This document shows, in pieces, positions 35,806 to 43,985 of a DNA stretch of 44,517 bases. Numbering within the stretch: position 1 is the stretch's first letter; each line of letters begins with the position of its first letter. The notes below the pieces were generated by a model that was not told the origin of the DNA, ran no database searches, and was given only the letters and a program-made list of their open reading frames with translations. Origin of the DNA: Clostridia bacterium (GTDB lineage Bacteria > Bacillota > Clostridia > UMGS1883); NCBI GenBank assembly GCA_017411435.1, contig JAFQQD010000024.1, positions 1 to 44,517 of the forward strand, read 5' to 3'. A program made the position numbers and the translations under genes.

Positions 35806-36231
35806 ATGAAGAAATCAGTTATAATTTCGATTTGTGTGGTAGCACTAGTTCTTATCATAACATTCTTTATCGGTAAAGGTATTACAGGTGCCGATCGTGT
35901 TTGGGAGAAAGCAACATACACAAGAAATACGGAGCTTGGAGAAGGTGAAAAAACTTTCAGCGTGAAAGTTATTGTCGGAAAAGATAATGTGACCTTTACT
36001 ATTCATACAGATAAAGAAACCGTAGGCGAAGCTCTTGTGGATAATAACCTTATAGAGGGAGAAGAAGGCCCTTACGGACTTTATGTAAAGTATGTCAATG
36101 GTATGAGAGCAGATTATGATATGAATAAAACATACTGGGCTTTCTCAAAGGATTCAAAACCGCTTGAAACAGGTGTTGATATGACAAAAATCGAGGATGG
36201 AGCACAGTACGAGCTTACCTATACAAAATAA
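35806..36231 (+). CDS. DUF4430-like membrane-anchored or exported protein
   Basis: A 141-residue protein with an N-terminal hydrophobic anchor (about 4-25) and a small extracytoplasmic domain. The middle and end (TVGEALVDNNLIEGEEGPYGLYVKYVNGM, TYWAFSKDSKPLETGVD) resemble DUF4430 domains, which share a fold with cobalamin-binding C-terminal domains. Known members are surface proteins of unclear function. The ATG at 35806 has GGAGATGGAG upstream. It follows ileS by 63 bases and may be cotranscribed with it. Confidence 0.75.
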   Translation: MKKSVIISICVVALVLIITFFIGKGITGADRVWEKATYTRNTELGEGEKTFSVKVIVGKDNVTFTIHTDKETVGEALVDNNLIEGEEGPYGLYVKYVNGMRADYDMNKTYWAFSKDSKPLETGVDMTKIEDGAQYELTYTK

Positions 36232-36235
36232 CCTA

Positions 36236-36264
36236 TTGACATATAATTTTATGAGTGGTATAAT
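36236..36264 (+). promoter_or_regulatory. Promoter for the trpB leader
   Basis: Perfect TTGACA (36236-36241) and TATAAT (36259-36264) with a 17-base spacer, 5 bases after the preceding stop codon. Confidence 0.85.
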
Positions 36265-36284
36265 ATGTTCAAATAAAATATAAA

Positions 36285-36468
36285 ACCGTTGAGGCAGAAA
36301 AAAGTCAGTCAACAGTTCTTAGAGCGAGCGGATTACGGTGTGAGTTCCGCAGAACTGCCTGAGTAATATGGGCTGTCGAGGGCAGTGTTAAATGCACTGA
36401 CGCAGGACTTGCGTTAAAAGTCGGGGATATGTAGGTATCTCGCATAAGGTTTCATAGCCTTGCTTTTT
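36285..36468 (+). promoter_or_regulatory. Trp T-box-like leader with non-canonical antiterminator
   Basis: The distal Stem I matches the ileS T-box closely: AGCGAG, GCGGA, GGTG and TCCGC within a CAGTTCT/AGAACTG stem (36313-36357). TGG at 36369-36371 in GTAATATGGGC is a good Trp specifier. A Stem III-like hairpin ACGCA/TGCGT follows. The expected AGGTGG T-box is missing; the nearest match is TGTAGGTATC (36430-36439). A weak terminator (36442-36468) with T5 comes next. Control by uncharged tRNA-Trp is likely from the gene context but not certain. With the features below it fills the gap from 36232 to 36620. Confidence 0.65.
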
Positions 36469-36482
36469 GAGGTTTTACCTAT

Positions 36483-36514
36483 GCCCTTGATATGACGCAT
36501 ATCAAGGGCTTTTT
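36483..36514 (+). terminator. Strong second terminator before trpB
   Basis: Perfect 12-bp stem (36483-36494 with 36498-36509), loop ACG, followed by T5. It is much stronger than the T-box terminator just upstream and lies between leader and trpB. Confidence 0.85.
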
Positions 36515-36532
36515 CATATTTTGGAGGCAAAT

Positions 36533-36577
36533 ATGTTTTTACTTAATAAAAAGTTGGATGTGCGATGGCGAAGGTAA
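36533..36577 (+). CDS. Possible 14-codon leader peptide with a Trp codon
   Basis: The ORF MFLLNKKLDVRWRR begins at ATG 36533, 5 bases after GGAGG, a better ribosome site than many real genes here. It contains one Trp codon and ends 43 bases before trpB. Such short ORFs can regulate the next gene, but no attenuator hairpin follows it, so it may equally be chance. Confidence 0.35.
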   Translation: MFLLNKKLDVRWRR

Positions 36578-36620
36578 AACAGTATAATAGTTAATAACCT
36601 GAAAAGAAGGAGTCTATATT

Positions 36621-37865
36621 ATGAAAAGTTACAGAGAATTTGAAAATTATCTTAAAGAGAATCCTACCCAGGACGGCTATTTCGGAGAATACGGCGGTTC
36701 TTATCAGGATAAAGAGCTTATAGAGGCTTTTAAGGAAGCAGATGATGCATATGAGGCAATTTGTCACAGTGCTCAGTTTATAAATGAGCTTCGCAGAATC
36801 CGTAAGGAATTTCAGGGAAGACCCACTCCCGTGTACCATTGTGAGCGTCTTTCCAAAATTTTCGGCAACTGCCAGATTTACTTAAAGCGTGAAGACCTTA
36901 ACCACACAGGTGCGCATAAACTCAATCACTGTATGGGTGAGGGACTTCTGGCAAAATACATGGGCAAAAAGAAGATTATCGCAGAAACAGGTGCAGGTCA
37001 GCACGGCGTTGCAATTGCAACTGCAGCGGCATATTTCGGTATGGAGTGCGATGTATATATGGGTGAGGTTGATATTGCAAAGCAGCACCCAAATGTAATC
37101 CGTATGAAAATGCTTGGTGCAAATGTTATTCCCGTAACACGCGGACTCAAGACTCTTAAAGAGGCTTGCGATGCGGCATTTGAAGCATATCTCAAAGAGT
37201 ATAAGACTGCAATATATTGTATCGGTACTGCAGCAGGTCCGCATCCTTTCCCCAAGATGGTTCGTGATTTCCAGGCGGTAATAGGTATTGAAGCGCGTGA
37301 ACAGTTCCTTGAAATGACAGGAATTATGCCCGATGCAATTTGTGCTTGTGTAGGTGGCGGTTCAAACTCACTGGGTATGTTTACACCATTCCTTGCAGAC
37401 CCCGTTGAAATATACGGCGTTGAGCCTCTTGGAAGAGGCAGTGGCGTAGGCGACCATGCAGCTACAATGGCATACGGTACAAAGGGTATCATTCACGGAT
37501 ATTCAAGCTATGTTCTTCAGGACGAAAATGGAGAGCCGCTTCCCGTATATTCAATCGCAAGCGGTCTTGACTACCCCGGCGTAGGTCCTGAGCACGCACA
37601 CCTTCGCGATATGGGACGCGTTCACTATGAAACAGTTTCTGACGAGGAAGCAATGGAGGCATTCTTCCTTCTTTCAAGATATGAGGGTATCATCCCTGCT
37701 ATTGAAAGTGCGCACGCAGTTGCATACGCAATCCGCTACGCAAAGGAGCACAAGAGCGGCTCAATCCTCGTATCACTTTCAGGTCGTGGTGACAAGGATA
37801 TCGACTATGTTTACGAGAACTACGGCTGCGGTGAAAAATTCAAACTTGATTACGATGTAAAGTGA
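36621..37865 (+). CDS. trpB: Tryptophan synthase beta chain (orphan)
   Basis: TrpB condenses indole with serine to make tryptophan, using PLP. The PLP lysine is Lys100 (NHTGAHK), the catalytic glutamate is Glu122 (AETGAGQHG), and the phosphate-binding loop is GGGSNSLG. The 414-residue length is normal. No trpA or other trp gene is near, so it may use free indole from the environment or an unlinked TrpA. AAGGAG precedes the ATG. It is transcribed alone, from the T-box-like leader to the terminator at 37874-37909. Confidence 0.94.
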   Translation: MKSYREFENYLKENPTQDGYFGEYGGSYQDKELIEAFKEADDAYEAICHSAQFINELRRIRKEFQGRPTPVYHCERLSKIFGNCQIYLKREDLNHTGAHKLNHCMGEGLLAKYMGKKKIIAETGAGQHGVAIATAAAYFGMECDVYMGEVDIAKQHPNVIRMKMLGANVIPVTRGLKTLKEACDAAFEAYLKEYKTAIYCIGTAAGPHPFPKMVRDFQAVIGIEAREQFLEMTGIMPDAICACVGGGSNSLGMFTPFLADPVEIYGVEPLGRGSGVGDHAATMAYGTKGIIHGYSSYVLQDENGEPLPVYSIASGLDYPGVGPEHAHLRDMGRVHYETVSDEEAMEAFFLLSRYEGIIPAIESAHAVAYAIRYAKEHKSGSILVSLSGRGDKDIDYVYENYGCGEKFKLDYDVK

Positions 37866-37873
37866 TAAAACTC

Positions 37874-37909
37874 AAAGAGCCCCATTTTCTAAAATGGGGC
37901 TCTTTTTTT
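37874..37909 (+). terminator. Terminator after trpB
   Basis: Arms of about 14 bp (AAAGAGCCCC and complement) followed by a T7 run. Confidence 0.92.
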
Positions 37910-37916
37910 GTGATTA

Positions 37917-37945
37917 TTGACAAAAAATGTTGCGTGCGATATAAT
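37917..37945 (+). promoter_or_regulatory. Promoter for the structured leader / SGNH gene
   Basis: Perfect TTGACA (37917-37922) and TATAAT (37940-37945) with a 17-base spacer. Predicted transcription starts near 37952, exactly at the first base of the outer stem of the leader. Confidence 0.85.
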
Positions 37946-37951
37946 AAAAGT

Positions 37952-38107
37952 GCGACACAAGTGAATATTTACAACCAAATTGGTACATTTTAATTAGATA
38001 AAAATGTACTGCTCTTTTCGTGTACCTTTTTGGTTGTTCGAAAACTTGTGTCGCAGCAATTGGAGTTGTGCATTTTTTGGTGCGCGGCTTCGGCTGCGCA
38101 CTTTTTT
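37952..38107 (+). promoter_or_regulatory. Structured leader RNA with terminator (riboswitch candidate or small RNA)
   Basis: Nested perfect stems: outer 11 bp (37952-37962 with 38044-38054), middle 9 bp (37971-37979 with 38029-38037) and inner 9 bp (37983-37991 with 38001-38009), with an alternative GGTAC/GTACC pairing (37982-37986 with 38022-38026). A GC-rich terminator with TTCG loop (38080-38101) and T6 follows. The 3' strand of the outer stem plus AGC (38048-38057) can also pair with the terminator's 3' arm (38093-38101), so the folds may be mutually exclusive. I match it to no known riboswitch class. It may instead be a free-standing small RNA. Confidence 0.65.
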
Positions 38108-38124
38108 ATTTTAGGAGAGAGACT

Positions 38125-38838
38125 ATGAAAATCAGAAAAAGGTATCTAATTATCGCATCTATCGTGACTATATTAAGCATAGTTGCTTTTAGTGTATTGT
38201 TTTTTCACGAAGGTTATGACGACAAAATTTTGTCAAAACTCGGACTTAAATCACCGGAGATAAAAAGAAACTGGACTATTGTTTCCTGGAATAGTTGCCT
38301 TAAACAACTGAATTACGATTCCGATGTTGCTTTTTTTGGAGATTCAATCACCCAAGGCGGAGATTTCCGAACATATTTTCCAGACACAAAAATCATAAAC
38401 TTAGGGTGCTCCGGAGACGACATTGTCGGTATGACCCAAAGAGTATCGATGTTAAAAAATACATCTCCGGAAAAGGTGTTCATTATGGTTGGAATAAATA
38501 GTCTGACAAATATGAACAGCACAATTTGTTTAGAAGCATATTCAACCTTATTAACTTCTGTAAAGAAAGCAGTTCCAAAAGCAGAGATTTATGTGCAAAG
38601 TGTTCTTCCGATCTCAGAAAAAAAAGAAAAAACACTTTTTTGCAGTAACGCCACTATAAAGAAATTTAACAAGGAAATAAAGAAATTATCTGAAGAAAAT
38701 AAAATGACATATATTGATTTGTATTCCGTCTTCGCACAAAACGAACAAATGAATCCAAACTTAAGTACGGATGGCTTGCATCTTAATTCTAATGGCTATG
38801 AGGTCTGGAAAGACGCAATTACGGATTACATAAATTAA
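38125..38838 (+). CDS. SGNH/GDSL hydrolase, membrane-anchored
   Basis: A 237-residue esterase-like protein. The N-terminal hydrophobic segment (about 6-26) is a signal anchor. SGNH blocks are FFGDSIT (catalytic Ser), LGCSGDD (block II), MVGINSL (block III, Asn kept) and DGLHLNSNG (Asp and His). Many relatives remove acetyl groups from surface polysaccharides; the substrate here is not predictable. Codon use is visibly more A-rich than in neighbours, hinting at later acquisition. AGGAGAGA precedes the ATG at 38125. The gene lies behind a structured leader and terminator. Confidence 0.85.
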   Translation: MKIRKRYLIIASIVTILSIVAFSVLFFHEGYDDKILSKLGLKSPEIKRNWTIVSWNSCLKQLNYDSDVAFFGDSITQGGDFRTYFPDTKIINLGCSGDDIVGMTQRVSMLKNTSPEKVFIMVGINSLTNMNSTICLEAYSTLLTSVKKAVPKAEIYVQSVLPISEKKEKTLFCSNATIKKFNKEIKKLSEENKMTYIDLYSVFAQNEQMNPNLSTDGLHLNSNGYEVWKDAITDYIN

Positions 38839-38876
38839 GGAAAACGGGCTATCACGAATGATAGCCCGTTTTCCTT
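38837..38876. terminator. Bidirectional terminator (SGNH gene / metH)
   Basis: Perfect 18-bp arms around CGAA, between convergent genes, overlapping the last bases of the SGNH stop codon. Confidence 0.93.
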
Positions 38877-38877
38877 A

Positions 38878-41274
38878 TTATAATGTCGTATTTAATTTTT
38901 CAGAGTAACGAACTGCTTCCATAGCATCTTTAGCATATTTGTCTGCACCTATAGAATCTGCATATTCCTGTGTCAGGACTGCGCCTCCGACAATTACCTT
39001 GCAGAAAGGAGCCTCTTTACGAAGTAACTTTATCGTTTCCTCCATAGCAGGAACAGTGGTGGTCATAAGTGCACTCAAACCTGCAAGCGGAGCATTTGTT
39101 TCTTTTACTTTTTCCACGATTTTTTCGGGAGCAACATCTTTTCCAAGGTCATACACCACAAAACCGTAATTTTCAAGCAGAAGTTTTACGATGTTTTTGC
39201 CTATATCGTGAATATCGCCCTTAACTGTTGCAATTACTATTGTGCATTTGTTTTTGGAATTTTCCTTCGGCATCGCAATTTTGATTTCTTCAAATGCGGC
39301 TTTTGCCGCCTCAGCACTCATCAGAAGCTGGGGAAGATAAACAGTTTTATTTTCAAAACCCGTTCCGACTGTGTTAAGGGCAGGAATAATTTCATTTTGC
39401 ACTATTTCAAGCGGTGCTACAGATGAAAGCATCTCTTTTGTAAGTGATGCCGCCTGCTCGCGAAGTCCCTTAATAATCGCCTTTTGAAGAGCCGTGCCCT
39501 GCTCTTCTGCGTCTGATGTGACGGGGATTGAGTGAACTACGGTCTCCTTAACAGTTTCGGAAAAAGAGATATACTCCGTGCAATTTTCATCAAGTCCTGA
39601 AAGTGCACAGTAAGAAAAATAAGCCTTCATCATTTCTGCTGAATATGGGTTCATAATCGCGGCGGAAAGACCGCTACTCATCGCAAGTGTGAAAAATGCA
39701 CTGTTAATCGCATCGCGGTGCGGAAGACCGAATGACACATTTGACACACCAAGCGATGTGTGTACACCGAGTTTTTCTTTAATCATATTTACTGCACGCA
39801 GAGTTTCCTTTGCCGCTTCAGGCGCAGCGCTTATTGTAAGAGTAAGAGGGTCGAATATAATATCATTTTTATCAATGCCGTATTTTGACGCCTCTTTAAG
39901 TATCTTTTCCGCGATGGCAAATCTACCCTCGGCAGTTTCAGGAATACCGTCCTCGTCAAGGGTAAGCGCCACGATAACACCGCCATACTTTGCTGCAAGG
40001 GGGAATATTGCATCCATACTTTCCTTCTTGCCGTTTACGGAATTTATCATCGCTTTACCGTTATATCTGCGAAGAGCACCCTCCATTGCGGATATGTCTG
40101 CAGTATCAATCTGCAAGGGGAGATTAGTAACCGCCTGAAGCTCGCAAACGGCATTTTTCAGCATTTCCGATTCATCTATTTCGGGAAGTCCCACATTTAC
40201 ATCAAGGATATCAACGCCCTTTTCCTGCTGTGCTATACCCTCGTTTAAGATATAGTCCATATCACCCGTTTTGAGAGCTTCCTTAAATCTTTTCTTACCA
40301 GTGGGGTTAATTCTTTCGCCAATAAGAATCGGCTTTTCGCGAAACTCAACAGTGTGAGTGTACGATGAAACACAAGTGATATTTTTCTTTTCTATCTTTT
40401 TTGGAGAAAGGGAAGAGGTCTTTTCAACAAGTGCCTTTATATATTCGGGAGTTGTACCACAACAGCCCCCTGCAACCCGCACGCCTTTTTCCATCAGTTT
40501 TTTCACATCTTCTGAAAATTCATCGGGTAAAACATCATAAACGGTTTTGCCTTCCTGAACCTTGGGAAGGCCTGCATTTGGCTTTAATATAACGGGGATT
40601 GAGGATTTTTCAATATATTCTTCAGCCACGCTCATAAGAGCCTTAGGACCAAGAGAACAGTTAATACCGATAGCGTCAGCACGCATACCCTCAAGCATGG
40701 AAACCATCGCAGAAGGAGTTGCACCCGTCATCAGCTTTCCGTCTTCTCCATATGCATTGGAAACAAAAACGGGGAGAGAGGAGTTTTCTTTTGCTGCAAG
40801 AAGCGCGGCCTTTGTTTCATAGCTGTCGTTCATTGTTTCAATGAAAATAAGGTCAACACCGTATTTCACGCCAAGCTTTACTGTCTGTGCGAAAATATCT
40901 ACCGCATCTTCAAAATCAAGGTCACCGTAAGGCTTAAGCATCCGTCCGCTGGGACCGATATCAAGCGCAATCCACTTTTCGCCTTTTGATGTTGACTCTT
41001 CACGCGCGCGCTTTGCGTTTTCAACTGCACTTTTCACGATTTCTTCCAATTCTTCGGCAGGGAATTTTAATATATTCGCCCCGAATGTGTTGGTGTTTAC
41101 GACATTACTACCTGCGTCAAAATAGTCGCGATGAATTTTTGTGATAACATCAGAGCGCGAAATATTCCATCTTTCGGGAAACTCTCCGGGGAGAAGCCCC
41201 TGCGCCTGTAAAAGTGTCCCCATACCGCCGTCAAGGTATATTAAATTATCTTTTAAGTAATCTTTTATATTCAT
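38878..41274 (-). CDS. metH: Cobalamin-dependent methionine synthase lacking the reactivation domain
   Basis: MetH moves a methyl group from methyl-THF via cobalamin to homocysteine. In order: the homocysteine domain (about 1-290) with zinc cysteines in GINCSLG and GGCCGTTP; the pterin-binding domain (about 310-570, GERINPTGKKRFKEAL, DVNVGLPE); and the cap and B12 domains to the C-terminus, with the cobalamin-ligand motif GDIHDIGKN. At 798 residues it lacks the C-terminal AdoMet reactivation domain of the roughly 1200-residue enzyme. That function is supplied by the adjacent gene, 2 bases upstream. Confidence 0.94.
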   Translation of the reverse strand: MNIKDYLKDNLIYLDGGMGTLLQAQGLLPGEFPERWNISRSDVITKIHRDYFDAGSNVVNTNTFGANILKFPAEELEEIVKSAVENAKRAREESTSKGEKWIALDIGPSGRMLKPYGDLDFEDAVDIFAQTVKLGVKYGVDLIFIETMNDSYETKAALLAAKENSSLPVFVSNAYGEDGKLMTGATPSAMVSMLEGMRADAIGINCSLGPKALMSVAEEYIEKSSIPVILKPNAGLPKVQEGKTVYDVLPDEFSEDVKKLMEKGVRVAGGCCGTTPEYIKALVEKTSSLSPKKIEKKNITCVSSYTHTVEFREKPILIGERINPTGKKRFKEALKTGDMDYILNEGIAQQEKGVDILDVNVGLPEIDESEMLKNAVCELQAVTNLPLQIDTADISAMEGALRRYNGKAMINSVNGKKESMDAIFPLAAKYGGVIVALTLDEDGIPETAEGRFAIAEKILKEASKYGIDKNDIIFDPLTLTISAAPEAAKETLRAVNMIKEKLGVHTSLGVSNVSFGLPHRDAINSAFFTLAMSSGLSAAIMNPYSAEMMKAYFSYCALSGLDENCTEYISFSETVKETVVHSIPVTSDAEEQGTALQKAIIKGLREQAASLTKEMLSSVAPLEIVQNEIIPALNTVGTGFENKTVYLPQLLMSAEAAKAAFEEIKIAMPKENSKNKCTIVIATVKGDIHDIGKNIVKLLLENYGFVVYDLGKDVAPEKIVEKVKETNAPLAGLSALMTTTVPAMEETIKLLRKEAPFCKVIVGGAVLTQEYADSIGADKYAKDAMEAVRYSEKLNTTL

Positions 41275-41276
41275 AA

Positions 41277-41927
41277 CTATCTCCTGAATAAGCAGTTTTC
41301 CTTATTGCATTTATTGCAGTTATGCTCTTTTGCTTCATTGCAGTTTGATATACCGACTATCGCCGTAACTGACTTTGAAGGAGTCATAATAAGGGTTTTG
41401 TTAAGTGTTAAACCTATTTTGCGACCAGGCTCAAGCACCGCGAAAAAATCCTTTTGGATTTCAAGTGCTAAATCGCCATATCCGGGACTGAATCGGGGAG
41501 TAGTAAAGGGGAACTCCTCTTTAATGTCTTTACAAAACTTATCGCACAGACTTTCAATTCTTTCTGTGCCGATTGCCTGAAACATCAGTGCCTTTGACGG
41601 AGAAATCTTGCTGTATTTTGCAATCAATCTATCAAGCCCTATGCCGATTGTTGCACCAAAAAGGATGAAACTGTCTGAATTTTTAAGGCATTTTGCCAAA
41701 TCTTTAGAAATTGTTTTTGTAAATGTTAAATCTATCTCATCACCGCTAATTAAAAGCGGAAACCTGCCATAGCATACCTTGTATGTAAAGATACCGTCTG
41801 CCTCTTTAAGACATTCTTCAAGAAGCGCGTCAATTTCGGGAGAAGCCTCCTTTGCTCCGGCATAGCGCAAGATTTCCTTTTTGTTAAAATCGGGCGAGGG
41901 GTAGGTTTTTGTAATTATGCTCATCAT
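41277..41927 (-). CDS. MetH activation-domain protein (separate reactivation subunit)
   Basis: A 216-residue protein matching the vitamin B12-dependent methionine synthase activation domain, which uses S-adenosylmethionine to remethylate oxidised cobalamin. The RFSPGYGDLALEIQKDF segment carries the SAM-binding motif (RxSPGYGD). The C-terminal cysteines (SNCNEAKEHNCNKCNKENCLF) could bind a metal or iron-sulfur cluster, unlike the E. coli domain. It sits between metF and metH, overlapping metF by 4 bases, which strongly supports the assignment. Confidence 0.9.
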   Translation of the reverse strand: MMSIITKTYPSPDFNKKEILRYAGAKEASPEIDALLEECLKEADGIFTYKVCYGRFPLLISGDEIDLTFTKTISKDLAKCLKNSDSFILFGATIGIGLDRLIAKYSKISPSKALMFQAIGTERIESLCDKFCKDIKEEFPFTTPRFSPGYGDLALEIQKDFFAVLEPGRKIGLTLNKTLIMTPSKSVTAIVGISNCNEAKEHNCNKCNKENCLFRR

Positions 41928-42802
41928 AACGGGCTTATAATATCCGACAGATTGCTCTGTATTTTCTGTGCAACATCAGGATTGTTCATCGAATAAATAT
42001 GAACATTCTTTATTCCGTTTGCGAAAAGGTCAATTATCTGGTCAGTCGCATATGCAATACCTGCCTGCTTCATAGCATCAGGAGATGAACCGAATTTGTC
42101 CACTAAGCTCTTAAACCTCTGCGGAATAAACGATTCTGAAAGATGTATCGCACGGTCTAACTGATTCGCGTTTGTAATCGGCATAATGCCCGGAATAACA
42201 GGAACAGTAATGCCTGCTTCACGGATTTTGTAAAGGAAATTATAAAGCAGATTGTTATCAAAAAACATCTGTGTTGTAAGGAACTGACACCCTGCGTCAA
42301 CCTTTTCCTTAAGGTGCTTAATATCTTCTTTCTGATTCGCACTTTCAGGATGAATTTCGGGGTAACAAGCACCGCCGATACAAAAATCATATCCGCTTTC
42401 CTTTATGTCGCGGATAAGGTCAACGGCGTATCTGTAGTCCCACTTACTGCGGTCAGTTTCCATAAGTTCAGGTGTAAGGTCACCGCGAAGTGCCATCACA
42501 TTTTCAATACCTGCCTCGTGCATTTTCAAAAGGCGTTCGCGCACAGTTTCGCGTGTTGACGAAACACAGGTAAGGTGGGCGAGAGTGGGCACACCGTACT
42601 GGTACTTGATGTTTTTTGCAATCTCGAGTGTATATTCACTCGTTCCACCGCCTGCGCCATATGTAACACTCATAAAAGACGGACGCAGTTTCGCAATTTC
42701 CTCAGTCGCAAATTTAACGCTGTCAAATGATGAATTTGTCTTCGGAGGAAAAACCTCAAACGAAAGAGAAAGCTTGTCTGAAAATAATGTACTTAATTTC
42801 AT
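41924..42802 (-). CDS. metF: 5,10-methylenetetrahydrofolate reductase
   Basis: MetF reduces methylene-THF to methyl-THF, the methyl donor for MetH downstream. The barrel shows SFEVFPPK near the start, SVTYGAGG, ALRGD and GGACYPEIHPES. The length of 292 residues is normal. ATG 42802 is preferred over ATG 42811 because AAGGGATGA is its Shine-Dalgarno. It heads the metF-reactivation-metH operon. I found no SAM riboswitch, cobalamin riboswitch or T-box in the short leader. Confidence 0.94.
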   Translation of the reverse strand: MKLSTLFSDKLSLSFEVFPPKTNSSFDSVKFATEEIAKLRPSFMSVTYGAGGGTSEYTLEIAKNIKYQYGVPTLAHLTCVSSTRETVRERLLKMHEAGIENVMALRGDLTPELMETDRSKWDYRYAVDLIRDIKESGYDFCIGGACYPEIHPESANQKEDIKHLKEKVDAGCQFLTTQMFFDNNLLYNFLYKIREAGITVPVIPGIMPITNANQLDRAIHLSESFIPQRFKSLVDKFGSSPDAMKQAGIAYATDQIIDLFANGIKNVHIYSMNNPDVAQKIQSNLSDIISPL

Positions 42803-42832
42803 AAAAATCATCCCTTAGTAAAATCTCTCTTC

Positions 42833-42861
42833 ATTTTATCACAAATAAATCCTATAATCAA
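42833..42861 (-). promoter_or_regulatory. Promoter for metF operon
   Basis: On the minus strand TTGATT (42856-42861) and TAAAAT (42833-42838) with a 17-base spacer, only about 31 bases before the metF start. Confidence 0.6.
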
Positions 42862-42916
42862 TCTAAAAAAGTTGATTTTTGTCAGTTGTTATGATAAAGT
42901 GTATAAGGTGTTTTTT

Positions 42917-43621
42917 ATGAAGAAGTATGAGTTTTTTAACGGAATAAAGGACGGAATACCGATTTGTCTTGGATATTTTTCTGTTTCAATGGCATTTGGT
43001 ATGACGGCAGTTCTGTCAGGCTTTCCCTCCTGGGCGGCAATTTTGACTTCACTTACAAACCTTACAAGTGCGGGGCAATTCGCAGGAGTTAATATCGCTC
43101 TTGCAGGCGGCAAGATAATAGAGCTGATACTGACTACTCTTGTTATAAATGCGCGCTATTTTTTAATGTCACTCTCCATCTCTCAAAAGGTGAGCAGCGA
43201 AATGACGCTGTGGCATAGATTTCTGGTATCATTTGGCATAACTGACGAGATTTTTGCCGTGTCAATGCGTCATACAAGAGAACTTACCATGGCTTATATG
43301 TCGGGGCTTATCTTAACTCCGCTTATCGGTTGGACAGCAGGTACCGCTACCGGCGCCCTTGCAACATCAATTTTGCCCGAATCGCTCTCATCAGCAATGG
43401 GAATTGCACTTTACTGTATGTTTATCGCAATTATAATTCCGCCTGCGCGCGATAATAAGAATGTGCTTATTGCAGTTATTATGGCAACTATGGGAAGCGT
43501 TATATTTGCATATACTCCAATTTTGCGCGCTCTTTCAGGCGGCTGGAGTATAATTATCGTTGCAATACTTGTAAGTGCAATCTGTGCAAAACTTTTCCCC
43601 ATAATGGAGGAAAAGATATGA
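42917..43621 (+). CDS. azlC: Branched-chain amino acid exporter, large subunit AzlC
   Basis: AzlC with AzlD exports branched-chain amino acids and some analogues. The 234-residue protein has several membrane helices and the family block GIPICLGYFSVSMAFGM, followed by NLTSAGQFAGV and INARYFLMSLS. ATG 42917 has AAGGTG upstream. It overlaps azlD by 4 bases (ATGA). A weak promoter (TTGATT-17-TAAAGT, 42872-42900) lies just upstream and is divergent from that of metF. Confidence 0.93.
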   Translation: MKKYEFFNGIKDGIPICLGYFSVSMAFGMTAVLSGFPSWAAILTSLTNLTSAGQFAGVNIALAGGKIIELILTTLVINARYFLMSLSISQKVSSEMTLWHRFLVSFGITDEIFAVSMRHTRELTMAYMSGLILTPLIGWTAGTATGALATSILPESLSSAMGIALYCMFIAIIIPPARDNKNVLIAVIMATMGSVIFAYTPILRALSGGWSIIIVAILVSAICAKLFPIMEEKI

Positions 43622-43929
43622 AAACATCATACATTCTTTTATGCATTGCGGTAATGGCGTCAGTTACATACCTGATTCGCGTTATTCCGATGGTGCTTTT
43701 CAGAAAGAAAATCGAAAATAAATTCATACAGTCATTTTTGTATTATGTGCCCTATGCAGTTCTTGCTGCAATGACATTCCCGGCAGTGTTCAGTAGTACT
43801 GCATCAACAGTTTCAGCAGTTGGCGGATGCACAGTAGCACTTCTTCTTGCATACTGTCGCCGCAGCCTTTTAACCGTAGCATTGGGCGGTGCAGCAGGTG
43901 CATTTATATTAAGTGTAATCGGTTTATAA
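43618..43929 (+). CDS. azlD: Branched-chain amino acid exporter, small subunit AzlD
   Basis: A 103-residue partner of AzlC with four hydrophobic segments and the family start YILLCIAVMASVTYLIRVIP. ATGA overlap with azlC and GGAGG upstream indicate coupled translation. The pair form one transporter. Confidence 0.92.
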   Translation: MKTSYILLCIAVMASVTYLIRVIPMVLFRKKIENKFIQSFLYYVPYAVLAAMTFPAVFSSTASTVSAVGGCTVALLLAYCRRSLLTVALGGAAGAFILSVIGL

Positions 43930-43985
43930 AAAACAGTTGATGTTTTACTGATGATATGGTAAAATAACCGTATTGGAAAAGGAGA

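Noticed and set aside
36285-36400. Cobalamin riboswitch reading of the trpB leader (GGTGTGA and CCGC segments)
   Set aside because: The rest of the cobalamin core is missing, and the segments align better with T-box Stem I of ileS.
38004-38114. 36-codon ORF within the SGNH leader
   Set aside because: It has no Shine-Dalgarno and its sequence is explained by the overlapping RNA stems and terminator.
42803-42916. Possible SAM or cobalamin riboswitch before metF
   Set aside because: The region is too short and AT-rich, with only promoters and no conserved core.
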